This document shows positions 37,897 through 47,085 of a stretch of DNA of 64,000 nt, piece by piece. The stretch is from an uncultured Polaribacter sp. Its GTDB lineage: Bacteria > Bacteroidota > Bacteroidia > Flavobacteriales > Flavobacteriaceae. Location of the stretch: contig NZ_CANMHM010000004.1 of assembly GCF_947497695.1 (NCBI RefSeq), forward strand, positions 62,001 to 126,000, given 5' to 3'. The number at the start of each line of letters is the position of its first letter. Within the stretch, counting starts at the first letter, position 1. Both the position numbers and the translations under genes were made by a program. Under the pieces are notes generated by a model. It saw only the letters and a list, made by a program, of their open reading frames with translations. It made no database searches and was not told where the DNA came from.

Positions 37897-39083
37897 AATG
37901 ATAAGTTATCGTATAAATCGATTAATTTTTTAGACGTTTGTTCCCAAGAAAACTCATTTTCTATAAACTGTTTTCCGTTTTCGCCTAATTGGTGCCTTAA
38001 ATCCTTGTCTCTATATAGTGTTAGAACTTTCTCTGAAAAATCTTTAACATTTCTATCTAAATGAATCAAACCTGTATTATTTTTTTCAACCAACCTTTTT
38101 TGAGCAGTTGCATCACTTACTAAAAGTGGTTTTCCTAAACTCATATATTGAAAAATTTTATTAGCATAAGCTACATCATGTTGTAAATTTCTATGCAATG
38201 GCGAAATACAAATTTCGCTTGCTAAAATATAAGACTGAAATAAAGATACATTTTGCCAACCTTCAAAAGCAACGTACTTTTCTAATTTTAAGTGGGCAAC
38301 TTGTTGTTTTAAAATAACATCTGTAGTATTCTTACCAACAATTACCAATTTAATATTTGTAATTTTATCCTTTAAAAAAACAAGAGATTCAATAGCAGTT
38401 TGCAAACCTCTTCTTACATGTGTATCGCCCAAATACAAAAGCACAAAATTACCTTTATATCTATTTACAATCGTTTCATCAACCTTATAATCTGTATAAA
38501 AAGAGGCTCTAATTGTATTAGGCACAAGTACTAATTTGTCTTTTACAGCAGGAATTCTTACTACTAAATTCTCTAAAAATTCTGGAGAAACTGAAATTAC
38601 TTTGTCCGCTTTTTCAATAAACTCCTTTTCTTTTTGTTTCCATTTTAATGGCGAAATCATATACTTTCCAGGGAATTTCTGCAAATGAGGATACAACTTC
38701 ATCACTTCTGGCATATTATCATGCAAATCTAAAACTACAGGTAAGCTAAATTTTTTATTTGCATTATAAACAGCTTGTGCTATTCTAATATCATGAATAT
38801 GTAAGGCTTGTATTTTTGTTTCTTTTATAAATTGATGCATCTTCTTTTGCATCAAAAAAGTATAAAAAGGAACTGTGTATGCTAAAGCAGATAATTTATA
38901 TTCCAATTTATTGGATGCATATCTTTTAACTTGAATTCCGTTGATGTTTTCAGACGATTTTTCATTTCCATATTTTAAACAGAATAGAAAAACTTCATGT
39001 CCTGCTTTTACCAAAGAAACGGCTTCATTTTCTACCCTTGGATCTGGTGGAAATGGAGCGTCTAAAATCATTCCTATTTTCAT
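37893..39083 (-). CDS. Glycosyltransferase, GT4-like
   Basis: 396 residues, GT-B fold: N-terminal PFPPDPRVENEAVSLVKAGHEV, then ALHIHDIR, LLYLGDTHVRRGLQTAIESL near the domain boundary, and the GT4 E-rich motif region NKIFQYMSLGKPLLVSDA. Overlaps both neighbours by four bases, so it is translationally coupled. Acceptor unknown. Confidence 0.88.
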   Translation of the reverse strand: MKIGMILDAPFPPDPRVENEAVSLVKAGHEVFLFCLKYGNEKSSENINGIQVKRYASNKLEYKLSALAYTVPFYTFLMQKKMHQFIKETKIQALHIHDIRIAQAVYNANKKFSLPVVLDLHDNMPEVMKLYPHLQKFPGKYMISPLKWKQKEKEFIEKADKVISVSPEFLENLVVRIPAVKDKLVLVPNTIRASFYTDYKVDETIVNRYKGNFVLLYLGDTHVRRGLQTAIESLVFLKDKITNIKLVIVGKNTTDVILKQQVAHLKLEKYVAFEGWQNVSLFQSYILASEICISPLHRNLQHDVAYANKIFQYMSLGKPLLVSDATAQKRLVEKNNTGLIHLDRNVKDFSEKVLTLYRDKDLRHQLGENGKQFIENEFSWEQTSKKLIDLYDNLSF

Positions 39084-41509
39084 TCTTTCAGTTGCTTCTT
39101 TTCATAAAAAAACCAGCCAACTGCAATTAAGAATAATAATCCATAAGAAGTTAAAGAAATTATTTTTCCTTGCTGAATTACTTTTGGCTCAAACTTAAAT
39201 TCAATTTTATGTTCTCCTGCAGGAACAATCATTCCTCGTAAAACATAATTGACTCTAAAATGTGGCGTTAAAGTTCCATCAATGTATGCATTCCAGCCAT
39301 CTTTATAATAAATTTCAGAAAAAACTGCAAACTGTTCTTTTTGGGTTTTAGATTGATAAGTTAACGTTGTAACATCATACTTTATTAGTTTGATAGTTGC
39401 AGTAGAATCTTTTTGGAATTTTGGAATACCACTTACTTTAAACCTACTACCATACTTAAAATTATCAAAAACAGCTTGATTTTTTGTATCCAAAGAATCT
39501 AACATTTGCATTTCCTGATTCGCATTTTGTACAGCAATTAACTCTTTTACAAACCAAGCATTTCCATTTGCTTCTGTATTTAATTGTGCTTGTTTTTCTC
39601 CACTTTCAGTGGGAATGATAAAATACTTTGTGTTTAGCATGTTGATAACCTGCCTATTATTTTTGGCTATTTGAAAATCAAATAATTCTTGATAACGCAT
39701 CATTTTTGCTGCATGATACCCACCAATAGATTGATGAAAATAAGATGTACTACCATCGCTCATAGGATTTACAGAAAAATTACCAACTCTAAAATGGCTT
39801 TTATCTTGAAGTATATATTGATCAGCTTTTGAGGCAACAAAAGGCTTTTCTATTTTTCTTGCCGCTTTAAAATCGTTTTTATTTACATATTTTTTATCCA
39901 CAGAAATTAAATCAACCAAAACAAAAACAAGCAATATCATAATTGCAAAACCCTGTCTTAATTTGTTTTTTAAGAACATCCATAAAACAACCGCAGAAAA
40001 AACAGTAAACGCTAAAGAACGTAAAACATCCATCAATAACATCGATTTTCTATCAGCAATTAAAGCATCTATTAAACCTGGTAATTGACTGTATTGTTCA
40101 TCTCTTAATCCTTGAAAAGTAGAAAAACTATGTGCTAACAAAAAGCCAACAATCATCAATCCTGCAAAAACATACACTGCTTTTTTTAATGCTTGTATTT
40201 TTTCATCCGAAGAAATAGTTGACGAAAAGAACTCCTTTACACCTAAAATTGCTAAAATTGGCACACACAATTCTGCAATAACTTGTATGGATGAAACTGC
40301 TCTAAATTTATTATATAAAGGAAAATAATCAATAAAAAAGTTAGTTAAAACCTCAAAATTTCTACCCCAACTCATTAATATTGAAAATACAGTTGCAGCA
40401 ACTAACCATTGTTTTAAACGACCTTTTACTAAGAAAAATCCTAAGAAAAACAGAAAGAAAACAACAGCACCAATGTAAGCTGGTGCTTCTACAATATTTT
40501 GATCTCCCCAATAAGTGAGTACTTGTTCTGCATATTCTTTGGCTGCTTTTTTACCTGCTTTGGCTGCTATAGTTTGATAAAAGTTAGAACTTTCTCCCAA
40601 TTTCTCAACAGTTCCTCCACCCATAAAACGTGGAATAAACAAATTAAACGTCTCTAATTTTGCATAACTATATTCTGTAATATAGGCTTTGTCTAATCCT
40701 TGAGTTGCTTGTTTGCTACTTCCATCAACATTGATGGTTAATTCAGATTTTCCTCTGGTGCTATACTCTGCATACTCTTTCATTGCCATTAAACGAGAGG
40801 CATTGGCACCTATTCCTAACAATATAGCAGCAATAATTACAACAGCTTGTTTAATAAAAGTTGGTACTATTTTTTGTTTAATAGCATGGATGAATTCAAC
40901 AATTCCTAAAATTAACAAACAAAACCCTAAATAATAAGTCATTTGAGGATGGTTTGTATAAATTTCTAAAGCCATGGCGACTCCTGTAACTAAAAAACCT
41001 AACAAATATCTTTTTTGAAAAACCCATAAAACTCCTGCTAAAACCAATGGCATATAAGCAATTGCATGAGCTTTTGCATTATGACCTGCTCCAAAAATTA
41101 TAATCAAATAGGTAGAAAAACCAAAGGCTAAAGACCCTAAAATTGCCAATCTCCAATTGACTTTTAAAGCCATCATCAAAACAAAAAAGCTTAAAAAGTA
41201 TAAGAAGGTATAATCTGCAGGTCTTGGTAAAAAACGTAATAATTTATCTAGTGATCTTACAAAATCATTCGGATAATAAGCACTCACTTGGTAAGCTGGC
41301 ATTCCACTAAAAGAACTCCCTGTCCAATAAGGTTCAGTCTTTTTAGCTGCTCTAAAATCTGCAATTTCTTTAACACTACCTCTAAATTGCGTAATATCTG
41401 ATTGGTTTAATTTTTGCCCTTTTAAAACAGGATAAAAATAAGTAATCGCTGCTAAAGCAAAAATTGCGATTGCAATTAGATAAGGAATAACTTTATTAGA
41501 AATTTTCAA
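39080..41509 (-). CDS. YfhO-like polytopic membrane protein
   Basis: 809 residues, 12 or more transmembrane helices followed by a soluble beta-rich region and a last helix. N-terminal DITQFRGSVKEIADFRAA and PYWTGSSFSGMPAYQ are characteristic of Bacteroidota YfhO-family proteins, relatives of GT-C glycosyltransferases. In Gram-positives YfhO glycosylates lipoteichoic acid; transfer of a sugar from a lipid carrier outside the inner membrane is a reasonable inference here. It is first in the glycan operon. Confidence 0.82.
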   Translation of the reverse strand: MKISNKVIPYLIAIAIFALAAITYFYPVLKGQKLNQSDITQFRGSVKEIADFRAAKKTEPYWTGSSFSGMPAYQVSAYYPNDFVRSLDKLLRFLPRPADYTFLYFLSFFVLMMALKVNWRLAILGSLAFGFSTYLIIIFGAGHNAKAHAIAYMPLVLAGVLWVFQKRYLLGFLVTGVAMALEIYTNHPQMTYYLGFCLLILGIVEFIHAIKQKIVPTFIKQAVVIIAAILLGIGANASRLMAMKEYAEYSTRGKSELTINVDGSSKQATQGLDKAYITEYSYAKLETFNLFIPRFMGGGTVEKLGESSNFYQTIAAKAGKKAAKEYAEQVLTYWGDQNIVEAPAYIGAVVFFLFFLGFFLVKGRLKQWLVAATVFSILMSWGRNFEVLTNFFIDYFPLYNKFRAVSSIQVIAELCVPILAILGVKEFFSSTISSDEKIQALKKAVYVFAGLMIVGFLLAHSFSTFQGLRDEQYSQLPGLIDALIADRKSMLLMDVLRSLAFTVFSAVVLWMFLKNKLRQGFAIMILLVFVLVDLISVDKKYVNKNDFKAARKIEKPFVASKADQYILQDKSHFRVGNFSVNPMSDGSTSYFHQSIGGYHAAKMMRYQELFDFQIAKNNRQVINMLNTKYFIIPTESGEKQAQLNTEANGNAWFVKELIAVQNANQEMQMLDSLDTKNQAVFDNFKYGSRFKVSGIPKFQKDSTATIKLIKYDVTTLTYQSKTQKEQFAVFSEIYYKDGWNAYIDGTLTPHFRVNYVLRGMIVPAGEHKIEFKFEPKVIQQGKIISLTSYGLLFLIAVGWFFYEKKQLKE

Positions 41510-41565
41510 ATGACTGATTTTTAATATTGTAAATACTAATTTAATATTTTTTTGAGAATAATAGG

Positions 41566-41871
41566 TTACTCTAATTCTTCAAAATCTACATATTCGCCAA
41601 CAGAATTTTTACTTTGTTGTTGGTTTCTTGGTTTTTTATCAATGACTGTTTCTCCTTCTGGAACCGTATTTTTTGGTTGTGGTCCTCCTCCATATTGTTG
41701 TTCAGCTTTCTTTTTAATTGTTTCTGCTGCTTTTTTCATTAAAAAGGGAGCAAACAATTTCGCTAAAAACTTAAAAGAATAGTAAAAAATTAAAATATAA
41801 AGTAATGTTTTAAATAGTCCTGCTAACATAATTTTGTCTGTAAAATGAGTCAAAAATAACAATTTGAACAC
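41566..41871 (-). CDS. DUF4834 family small membrane protein
   Basis: 101 residues: one N-terminal hydrophobic helix (LFKTLLYILIFYYSFKFLAKLF), then a charged tail with KKKAEQQYGGGP and an acidic end. Matches the small flavobacterial DUF4834 proteins by layout. Function unknown. It precedes the YfhO operon on the same strand but is 56 bp away. Confidence 0.7.
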   Translation of the reverse strand: MFKLLFLTHFTDKIMLAGLFKTLLYILIFYYSFKFLAKLFAPFLMKKAAETIKKKAEQQYGGGPQPKNTVPEGETVIDKKPRNQQQSKNSVGEYVDFEELE

Positions 41872-42000
41872 AATTTTAACGTTTACAAACTATAAAAGTT
41901 TCACAAACTCAAAAAAGTGTCATTTGCTTTTTAAAAACAGCATTTTTAACCTATGTTTGTGTTTATTGACAGTTATTACTTTTAAAATGTCTTTTAATTT

Positions 42001-42987
42001 ATGAAACCCTTTTTTTTAAAACTACTTTTTGTCTTTTTTTTACTAAAAATAACGGCAATACAAGCTCAATATACAGATGTCATCAACTCTAACAAACCTG
42101 GTTTATCTGAGAGTCCTTATGCAGTTGGTTTGGGTGTTTACCAAGTTGAAAGTAATTTTTTTCTAAGAAATACAGATACAAAAACTACTTTTTCTAACCC
42201 ACAATCTTATGGAGCAGACCTTCTTTTTAGAACGAGTTTTCTTCGTGAAAAATTAGAATTTAATGGGCAACTTATCTATCAAAGAGATCAATTTGCATTT
42301 GATAACGTTTTTAAATCTGAACAATCTGCTTCTGGAGTTAGCAAGTTTTCTTTAGGGGCAAAATACTTATTATATCAACCCACTTATACAGATAAAAGTA
42401 AAGAAGTTAGAAGTTGGAAAAGACGAAATGCTTTTGATAAAAAAAGATTGCTGCCTTCTATTGCTATTTATGGTGGTTTAAACACCGGTTTTGTAAATGA
42501 AGTTTATGTACAAGGAGGTTTATCTCCAAAAGCTGGTATTTTATTACAACAGAATTTATCTAGAGATTTTAATGTGATTTCAAATGTTTTTTATGACAGA
42601 ATAGGAACTAATTTTGAGGAAATTTCATATATTATTACAGCTACTCAAAATTTTGGTTCTAGATGGTCTGGCTTTTTAGAGCATCAAGGCATTTTTCAAG
42701 AACATCAAAACAATGCAAATATAGGTGCTGGTTTGGCGTATCTTTTTAGTAAAGATTTTCAAATTAATACTTCTGCAAGATTTATTTTAGAAGGCATAAA
42801 CCCTGGATTTGTTCTAGGCTTTGGTGTATCTTACAGAATTGATAAACATGACGATGGATACTCAAAATCTAAAGAGAAAAAACAAAAGGGACAAAAATAT
42901 AAAGGAAAAGACAGTGCAATGGATGCATACTACAAGAAAGAGAATAGTTTTTTAAATCGTCTTATGAATCTATTTCGAAGAAAGTAA
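42001..42987 (+). CDS. Outer-membrane beta-barrel protein, transporter-like (MetA-pathway phenol type)
   Basis: 328 residues with a signal peptide (FVFFLLKITAIQAQ) and the motif INSNKPGLSESPYAVGLGVYQVES, typical of the outer-membrane transporter family annotated from phenol-degradation clusters. Repeated amphipathic strands end at FVLGFGVSYRID, followed by a Lys-rich tail of about 45 residues. Nothing nearby suggests phenol metabolism, so the substrate is unknown. Confidence 0.75.
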   Translation: MKPFFLKLLFVFFLLKITAIQAQYTDVINSNKPGLSESPYAVGLGVYQVESNFFLRNTDTKTTFSNPQSYGADLLFRTSFLREKLEFNGQLIYQRDQFAFDNVFKSEQSASGVSKFSLGAKYLLYQPTYTDKSKEVRSWKRRNAFDKKRLLPSIAIYGGLNTGFVNEVYVQGGLSPKAGILLQQNLSRDFNVISNVFYDRIGTNFEEISYIITATQNFGSRWSGFLEHQGIFQEHQNNANIGAGLAYLFSKDFQINTSARFILEGINPGFVLGFGVSYRIDKHDDGYSKSKEKKQKGQKYKGKDSAMDAYYKKENSFLNRLMNLFRRK

Positions 42988-43022
42988 TATACAAAACAAG
43001 CAGAATTTTTAATTTTAGTTAC

Positions 43023-44141
43023 ATGATAACACTAAAAAAAGTAGCTTCAAAAAAGGAAATGAAACAATTTGTTATGTTTCCTTTTTCTTTATATAAGAAC
43101 AATAAATACTGGGTTCCTCCTATTATAAAAGATGAAATTGATAATTTTGACCCAACAAAAAATCCTGTTTTTGAAAATGCGGATGCTCAGTTTTTTGTAG
43201 CCATTAAAAATGGAGAAATTGTTGGGAGAGTTATTGCCATTATCAATTGGTTTGAAGTTGAAAAACAACAAATTAAAAAAATGCGTTTTGGTTGGTTTGA
43301 TGTGATTGATGATATTGAAGTGAGTAAAATTTTACTAGAAAAAGTAAAAGAAATTGGCATAGAAAACAAACTTGAATATATTGAGGGACCAATTGGTTTT
43401 AACAACTTAGACAAAACGGGTGTTTTAGTAGAAGGTTTTGATCATATTGGTACCATGATTACTTGGTACAATCATCCTTATTACAAAGAGCATTTAGAGC
43501 AATTAGGCTTTACCAAAGAAAAAGAATATTTAGAAAATAAGTTTAAATTTAAAAATGTTGATGGTGTTTATTTTGATAGAATTAGTAATATCTTAAAAAA
43601 ACGCTTAAAACTAAAAGCACTAGATTTTACAAAAACAAAAGACATTATGCCTTATGTAGATGAGATGTTTGAAGTTTTTGATGCAGCCTATTCTAAACTA
43701 TCTACATTTGTGCCTATTTCTGATGCTCAAATAGCCTTCTTTAAGAAAAAATACATTTCGTTTATCAACCCAGAATATATAAAATTTGTGGTTGATAAAG
43801 ACAATAAATTAGTTGCTTTTGCCATTGTAATGCCTTCTTTTTCTGAAGCCTTGCAAAAAGCAAAAGGAAAACTATTTCCTTTTGGATTGTTCCATTTATT
43901 AAAAGCAAGAAAACACGCTAAAGACGTAACTTTTTACTTGATTGGTGTGCATCCAGACTATCAAAACAAAGGGGTACATGCTATTATTTTTGATCAATAT
44001 ACCAAAACTTTTGCTCCTTTAGGCATAGATAATTGCATAAGAACGCCTGAACTAGAAGACAATGTTGCCATTAATAAATTATGGGAAAATTTTGATCCTG
44101 TTACTCATAAAAGACGTAGGACTTATAGGAAGAATATTTAG
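43023..44141 (+). CDS. GNAT-fold acetyltransferase-like protein
   Basis: 372 residues. The N-terminal domain (FPFSLYKNNKYWVPPI, AIKNGEIVGRVIAIIN) and a second GNAT-like region (FYLIGVHPDYQNKGVHAII, near residue 310) suggest a duplicated N-acyltransferase fold. The acceptor is unknown. The 120 bp after it are low-complexity, with short ACTTTGAA-type words. Confidence 0.75.
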   Translation: MITLKKVASKKEMKQFVMFPFSLYKNNKYWVPPIIKDEIDNFDPTKNPVFENADAQFFVAIKNGEIVGRVIAIINWFEVEKQQIKKMRFGWFDVIDDIEVSKILLEKVKEIGIENKLEYIEGPIGFNNLDKTGVLVEGFDHIGTMITWYNHPYYKEHLEQLGFTKEKEYLENKFKFKNVDGVYFDRISNILKKRLKLKALDFTKTKDIMPYVDEMFEVFDAAYSKLSTFVPISDAQIAFFKKKYISFINPEYIKFVVDKDNKLVAFAIVMPSFSEALQKAKGKLFPFGLFHLLKARKHAKDVTFYLIGVHPDYQNKGVHAIIFDQYTKTFAPLGIDNCIRTPELEDNVAINKLWENFDPVTHKRRRTYRKNI

Positions 44142-44261
44142 TAGGCAGTTTCAGTTAGCAGTGCCTTTGAATCAAGAAAAACTTTGAAACTTTGAAACTA
44201 AAGACTAAAATCATTATTTCTAACTAACTTTGAATCTTAAACTTTAAATTTTAAACCTTAC

Positions 44262-44972
44262 GTGCAACTATTCTACAATTCAGAAATTTCTACAGAAACC
44301 AAACAAATTACTTTTGATAAAATTGAGAGTAAACATATTGTGCGTGTTTTACGTAAAAAAGAAAACGATGTTCTTAAAATTACAAACGGAAAGGGTTTTT
44401 TATTTGATGTAAAAATTAGTTTTGCCAATGATAAAAAGTGTCTAGCAGAAGTTATTAAATATGAAGAAAAACCAAAACCTTGGCAGTATTACCTTCATAT
44501 TGCCATTGCACCTACAAAATTAAACGACAGAATTGAATGGTTTTTAGAAAAAGCCACAGAAATTGGTATTGATGAAATTACACCCATTATTTGTAGTAAT
44601 TCTGAACGTAGAATTGTAAAATTAGAACGTTTTGAAAAAATTATTCAATCTGCAATGAAGCAGTCTTTAAAATTTACCTTGCCAAAACTAAATGCCCCAA
44701 TTAAACTAAAAGACTTTATCAATCAAGATTTTGAAGGACAAGCTTGTATTGCACATTGTGAACCACAAGCAAATAAAAATCTGCTACAATCTGTTGTAAA
44801 ACCAGCTCAAAAAACAACCCTTTTAATTGGTCCTGAAGGTGATTTTTCTTCGGAAGAAATAAAAAAATGTTTAGAAAAAAACATGATTCCTATTTCTTTA
44901 GGTGAAAGTAGATTAAGAACTGAAACTGCTGGTTTGGTTGCTGTAAATATTGTTTCTTTTATAAATCAGTAG
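44262..44972 (+). CDS. rsmE: 16S rRNA (uracil-1498-N3)-methyltransferase
   Basis: SPOUT-class enzyme methylating U1498 of 16S rRNA; 236 residues. The SAM knot is visible as LLIGPEGDFSSEEI near residue 188 and LGESRLRTETAGLVA near residue 214. Start is GTG at 44262 (VQLFYNSEIS), where family similarity begins. It is followed by DUF4159, a frequent flavobacterial neighbour. Confidence 0.93.
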   Translation: MQLFYNSEISTETKQITFDKIESKHIVRVLRKKENDVLKITNGKGFLFDVKISFANDKKCLAEVIKYEEKPKPWQYYLHIAIAPTKLNDRIEWFLEKATEIGIDEITPIICSNSERRIVKLERFEKIIQSAMKQSLKFTLPKLNAPIKLKDFINQDFEGQACIAHCEPQANKNLLQSVVKPAQKTTLLIGPEGDFSSEEIKKCLEKNMIPISLGESRLRTETAGLVAVNIVSFINQ

Positions 44973-45003
44973 GTTTTTACTATCTTGCTTACAAATAACA
45001 AAA

Positions 45004-45052
45004 TGTCAGTTCGAGTGATTTCTATTTTTCATAGAAATGGTATCGAAACTCT
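45004..45052. repeat. REP-like palindromic element upstream of the DUF4159 gene
   Basis: Contains GTCAGTTCGAGTG, a perfect hairpin ATTTCTAT-ttttc-ATAGAAAT (45018-45038), and TATCGAAACT. The outer AGTTCGA and TCGAAACT are roughly complementary. The CAGTTCGAG...TATCGA layout resembles dispersed elements I know from flavobacterial genomes, by memory. It creates a false N-terminal extension of the downstream frame. Confidence 0.65.
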
Positions 45053-45059
45053 TACTTTT

Positions 45060-45698
45060 ATGAAAAAAATCTGCTTATTACTTTTTATACTTTCACTTTC
45101 TATAAACGCACAAGAAATTGCTATTTTAAAATATAATGGTGGTGGAGATTGGTATGCAAATCCAACTGCTGTGCCTAATTTAGTGGCTTTTGCTAACGAA
45201 AATATTCAAACCAATATTTCTAAAAACCCACAAAGTGTGATGGTTGATAGTGAAGATATTTTTAACTATCCTGTTTTATTTATGACAGGTCATGGAAATG
45301 TGCTTTTTTCTGATGATGAAGCAAACAACCTTAGAAACTATTTAATTTCTGGCGGATTTTTACACATTTCTGACAATTATGGTTTAGATAAATTTATTAG
45401 AAAAGAGTTGAAAAAAGTGTTTCCTGATTTAGAATTGAAAGAAATTCCAACAAATCATCCAATTTATAATCAGACGTTTAAATTCCCTGAAGGAATTCCG
45501 AAAATTCATGAGCATGATAAAAAAGCAGCCCAAGGTTTTGGTTTATTTTACGAGGGTAGATTAATTCTTTTTTACGATTATGAAACCGATTTAAGTGATG
45601 GTTGGGAAGATCAAATCATCCATAATAACCCTAAAAGTGTGAGAGAAAAAGCTTTGAAAATGGGGGCTAATATTATTGAGTTTGCTTTTAAGAATTGA
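45060..45698 (+). CDS. DUF4159 domain protein (exported)
   Basis: 212 residues from ATG 45060, with a signal peptide (KICLLLFILSLSINAQ). Core motifs are LKYNGGGDWYANPTAVPNL, LFMTGHGNVLFSDDEANNLR and GGFLHISDNYG, typical of DUF4159, a glutamine-amidotransferase-like fold of unknown activity. The open frame extends 25 codons upstream, but those codons lie in the REP-like repeat and would bury the signal peptide, so I reject that start. Confidence 0.85.
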   Translation: MKKICLLLFILSLSINAQEIAILKYNGGGDWYANPTAVPNLVAFANENIQTNISKNPQSVMVDSEDIFNYPVLFMTGHGNVLFSDDEANNLRNYLISGGFLHISDNYGLDKFIRKELKKVFPDLELKEIPTNHPIYNQTFKFPEGIPKIHEHDKKAAQGFGLFYEGRLILFYDYETDLSDGWEDQIIHNNPKSVREKALKMGANIIEFAFKN

Positions 45699-45719
45699 GG
45701 GGAGTTGTGGATGTAACAA

Positions 45720-45733
45720 GTTGTAGGTAATTA
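45720..45733 (+). repeat. Left inverted end of cassette-like gene B (GTTGTAGGTAATTA)
   Basis: Matches the reverse complement of 46715-46728 (TAACTACCTACAAC) at 13 of 14 positions. The gene-A ends have the same form but with GC in place of GG/CC, so the one variable base changes on both sides together. Confidence 0.65.
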
Positions 45734-45739
45734 AAAAAA

Positions 45740-46717
45740 ATGCTCAATACAAATCAATTTACTAATCGTTTTGACGACAAAGAACAAGTCGTGTTTGATA
45801 CATATTTCAGTTATTTAAAATCAATTTCTGAATGTGTTGAAAATAGTGTTGAGGAAATAGATTCATTCCTTGACCAGATAACAGCGAATAGAGCATTTAA
45901 AAAAATTCAAACAAAAAAAGATTTAGATATAAAAAAGATTTCTAAAATTTTACGAAATGCTTGGTATACTGAATTTCAAATGAACCAGTTAACGTTGACA
46001 ACTGAATTTGCAGGATTTTCTCTTCATTGGGCACAAGTTTATACTTATTATTCTTGTTATTTACAAATAAGAGCATATTTAATAAGTCAAAAACAAGAAG
46101 TTAATCCAAAGCACAGAACAACATTAAAACACTTTTCTCAAGAACTTGACAAACGAAGAGATTTGTTTCCCTCACCTTGGAGCTTATTGTGTGAAAAGAA
46201 TCCTGATGATAATTTATTTATTAATAAAAACTCTGATTTTACGAATAACCATCAATTATCAAACAAGGCGAAAGAAAACCCAATTGACAATTTTTCTAAA
46301 TTTCTAAAAACTACAAGAAAAAAAGAATTGGAAAGAAAATACAGCGAATGGAAAAAGGAAAATAGTAAAAAACGAATTTCGCCACAACAGAAAAAAATTA
46401 TTATTGGAAACACGCCACCAACTTCAATTTATGACTGTCTTTATCGTTTAAGAATAAGAGCGAATTATGAAAATGCTGACACATTTATATTTTCAAGTAT
46501 ACCAGATGAAGATGCCGAAAAATTTCATAAATCATTACAAAACATTGTTTGGATTAGTTCTCTAATTCTCGAAACCATTACTGCTAAATATTTATCTCAC
46601 AAAAATTATGTGCAAATAATTGAAAAATATAAAGAAACTATGAATAGTAAAATTTTAATAAAAGACGATTTAGCACCATTAAATAGATATGAATTATTTA
46701 AGGAAAGGATTAAATAA
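45740..46717 (+). CDS. Hypothetical cytosolic protein, cassette-like gene B
   Basis: 325 residues, predominantly helical, no signal peptide. I do not recognise the family securely. The segment YDCLYRLRIRANYENADTFIF near residue 235 and the helical FSLHWAQVYTYYSCYLQIRAYL near residue 92 recall HEPN-domain proteins, but a clear HEPN RxxxxH motif is absent. The middle (about 150-220) is Lys/Asn-rich. It uses CGA and TCG codons more than its neighbours. Its own TAA stop lies inside the right inverted end, and a GTTGTAG-type inverted end precedes the ATG by seven bases. It is probably an acquired gene. Confidence 0.65.
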   Translation: MLNTNQFTNRFDDKEQVVFDTYFSYLKSISECVENSVEEIDSFLDQITANRAFKKIQTKKDLDIKKISKILRNAWYTEFQMNQLTLTTEFAGFSLHWAQVYTYYSCYLQIRAYLISQKQEVNPKHRTTLKHFSQELDKRRDLFPSPWSLLCEKNPDDNLFINKNSDFTNNHQLSNKAKENPIDNFSKFLKTTRKKELERKYSEWKKENSKKRISPQQKKIIIGNTPPTSIYDCLYRLRIRANYENADTFIFSSIPDEDAEKFHKSLQNIVWISSLILETITAKYLSHKNYVQIIEKYKETMNSKILIKDDLAPLNRYELFKERIK

Positions 46718-46852
46718 CTACCTACAACACCATATATAATTTATTGCTTGCTTTTAGCTCACTTACGAAAATCCTCGCTGATTTTCTTTGTCAGTAATTA
46801 TTTATTAACTTTATTGCTAAGTCACGCAACTAATCTTGTACAAACACGTTTT
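46714..46852 (+). repeat. Cassette-associated element, copy B
   Basis: Starts ATAACTACCTACAACAC and ends CACGCAACTAATCTT-G-TACAAACACGTTTT, matching copy A at 25611-25753 at both ends. The middle contains AAAATC-CTCGCT-GATTTT, a small hairpin. The 46748-46939 open frame through it is an artefact. The rest of the 368-bp gap up to 47085 is taken by the mixed repeat region at 46987-47073. Confidence 0.8.
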
Positions 46853-46986
46853 ACAATATTAGGAAAACAGATAGAATTTCGCATAAAAGAAGAACAAAAT
46901 AGTCAAGTTTCAACAAACTTTGCTTCCAACAAATACTAAAACAAAAACTTCTTAACATCAAAAGTTGGCAAACAATCTTAGTCCAG

Positions 46987-47073
46987 ATCGAATCTTTCGA
47001 CTTCGCTCAAGACAAGCTAACTATTTGAGCTCTTTTTTGCCTTTTTCAGGCAAAAAAAGCGAGTAGTGAAAGC
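46987..47073. repeat. Mixed intergenic repeat region with core of the palindromic element (copy 2)
   Basis: The left half holds CTTTCGACTTCGCTCAAGAC, a word I associate with dispersed flavobacterial repeats. The right half (47024-47073) has TTTGAGCTC, a strong hairpin (TTTTTTGCCT...AGGCAAAAAA) and GCGAGTAGTGAAAGC, matching the core of the 9066 element but lacking its GCGTTAGGG and AACGCCC ends. The hairpin may also act as a terminator for the GH3 gene. Confidence 0.7.
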
Positions 47074-47085
47074 TGGAAATAGCTA

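Noticed and set aside
44985..45059. 25-codon upstream extension of the DUF4159 gene
   Set aside because: Encoded by a palindromic repeat and would displace the signal peptide from the N-terminus.
25611..46852. Integron attC interpretation of the cassette-associated elements
   Set aside because: The inverted ends are CTACAAC/GTTGTAG, which do not fit the attC core RYYYAAC/GTTRRRY, and no integron integrase is present. A cassette-like nature is kept as a finding, but not as an integron.
46748..46939. 63-codon open frame downstream of gene B
   Set aside because: It lies across the cassette-associated element and has no coding signature.
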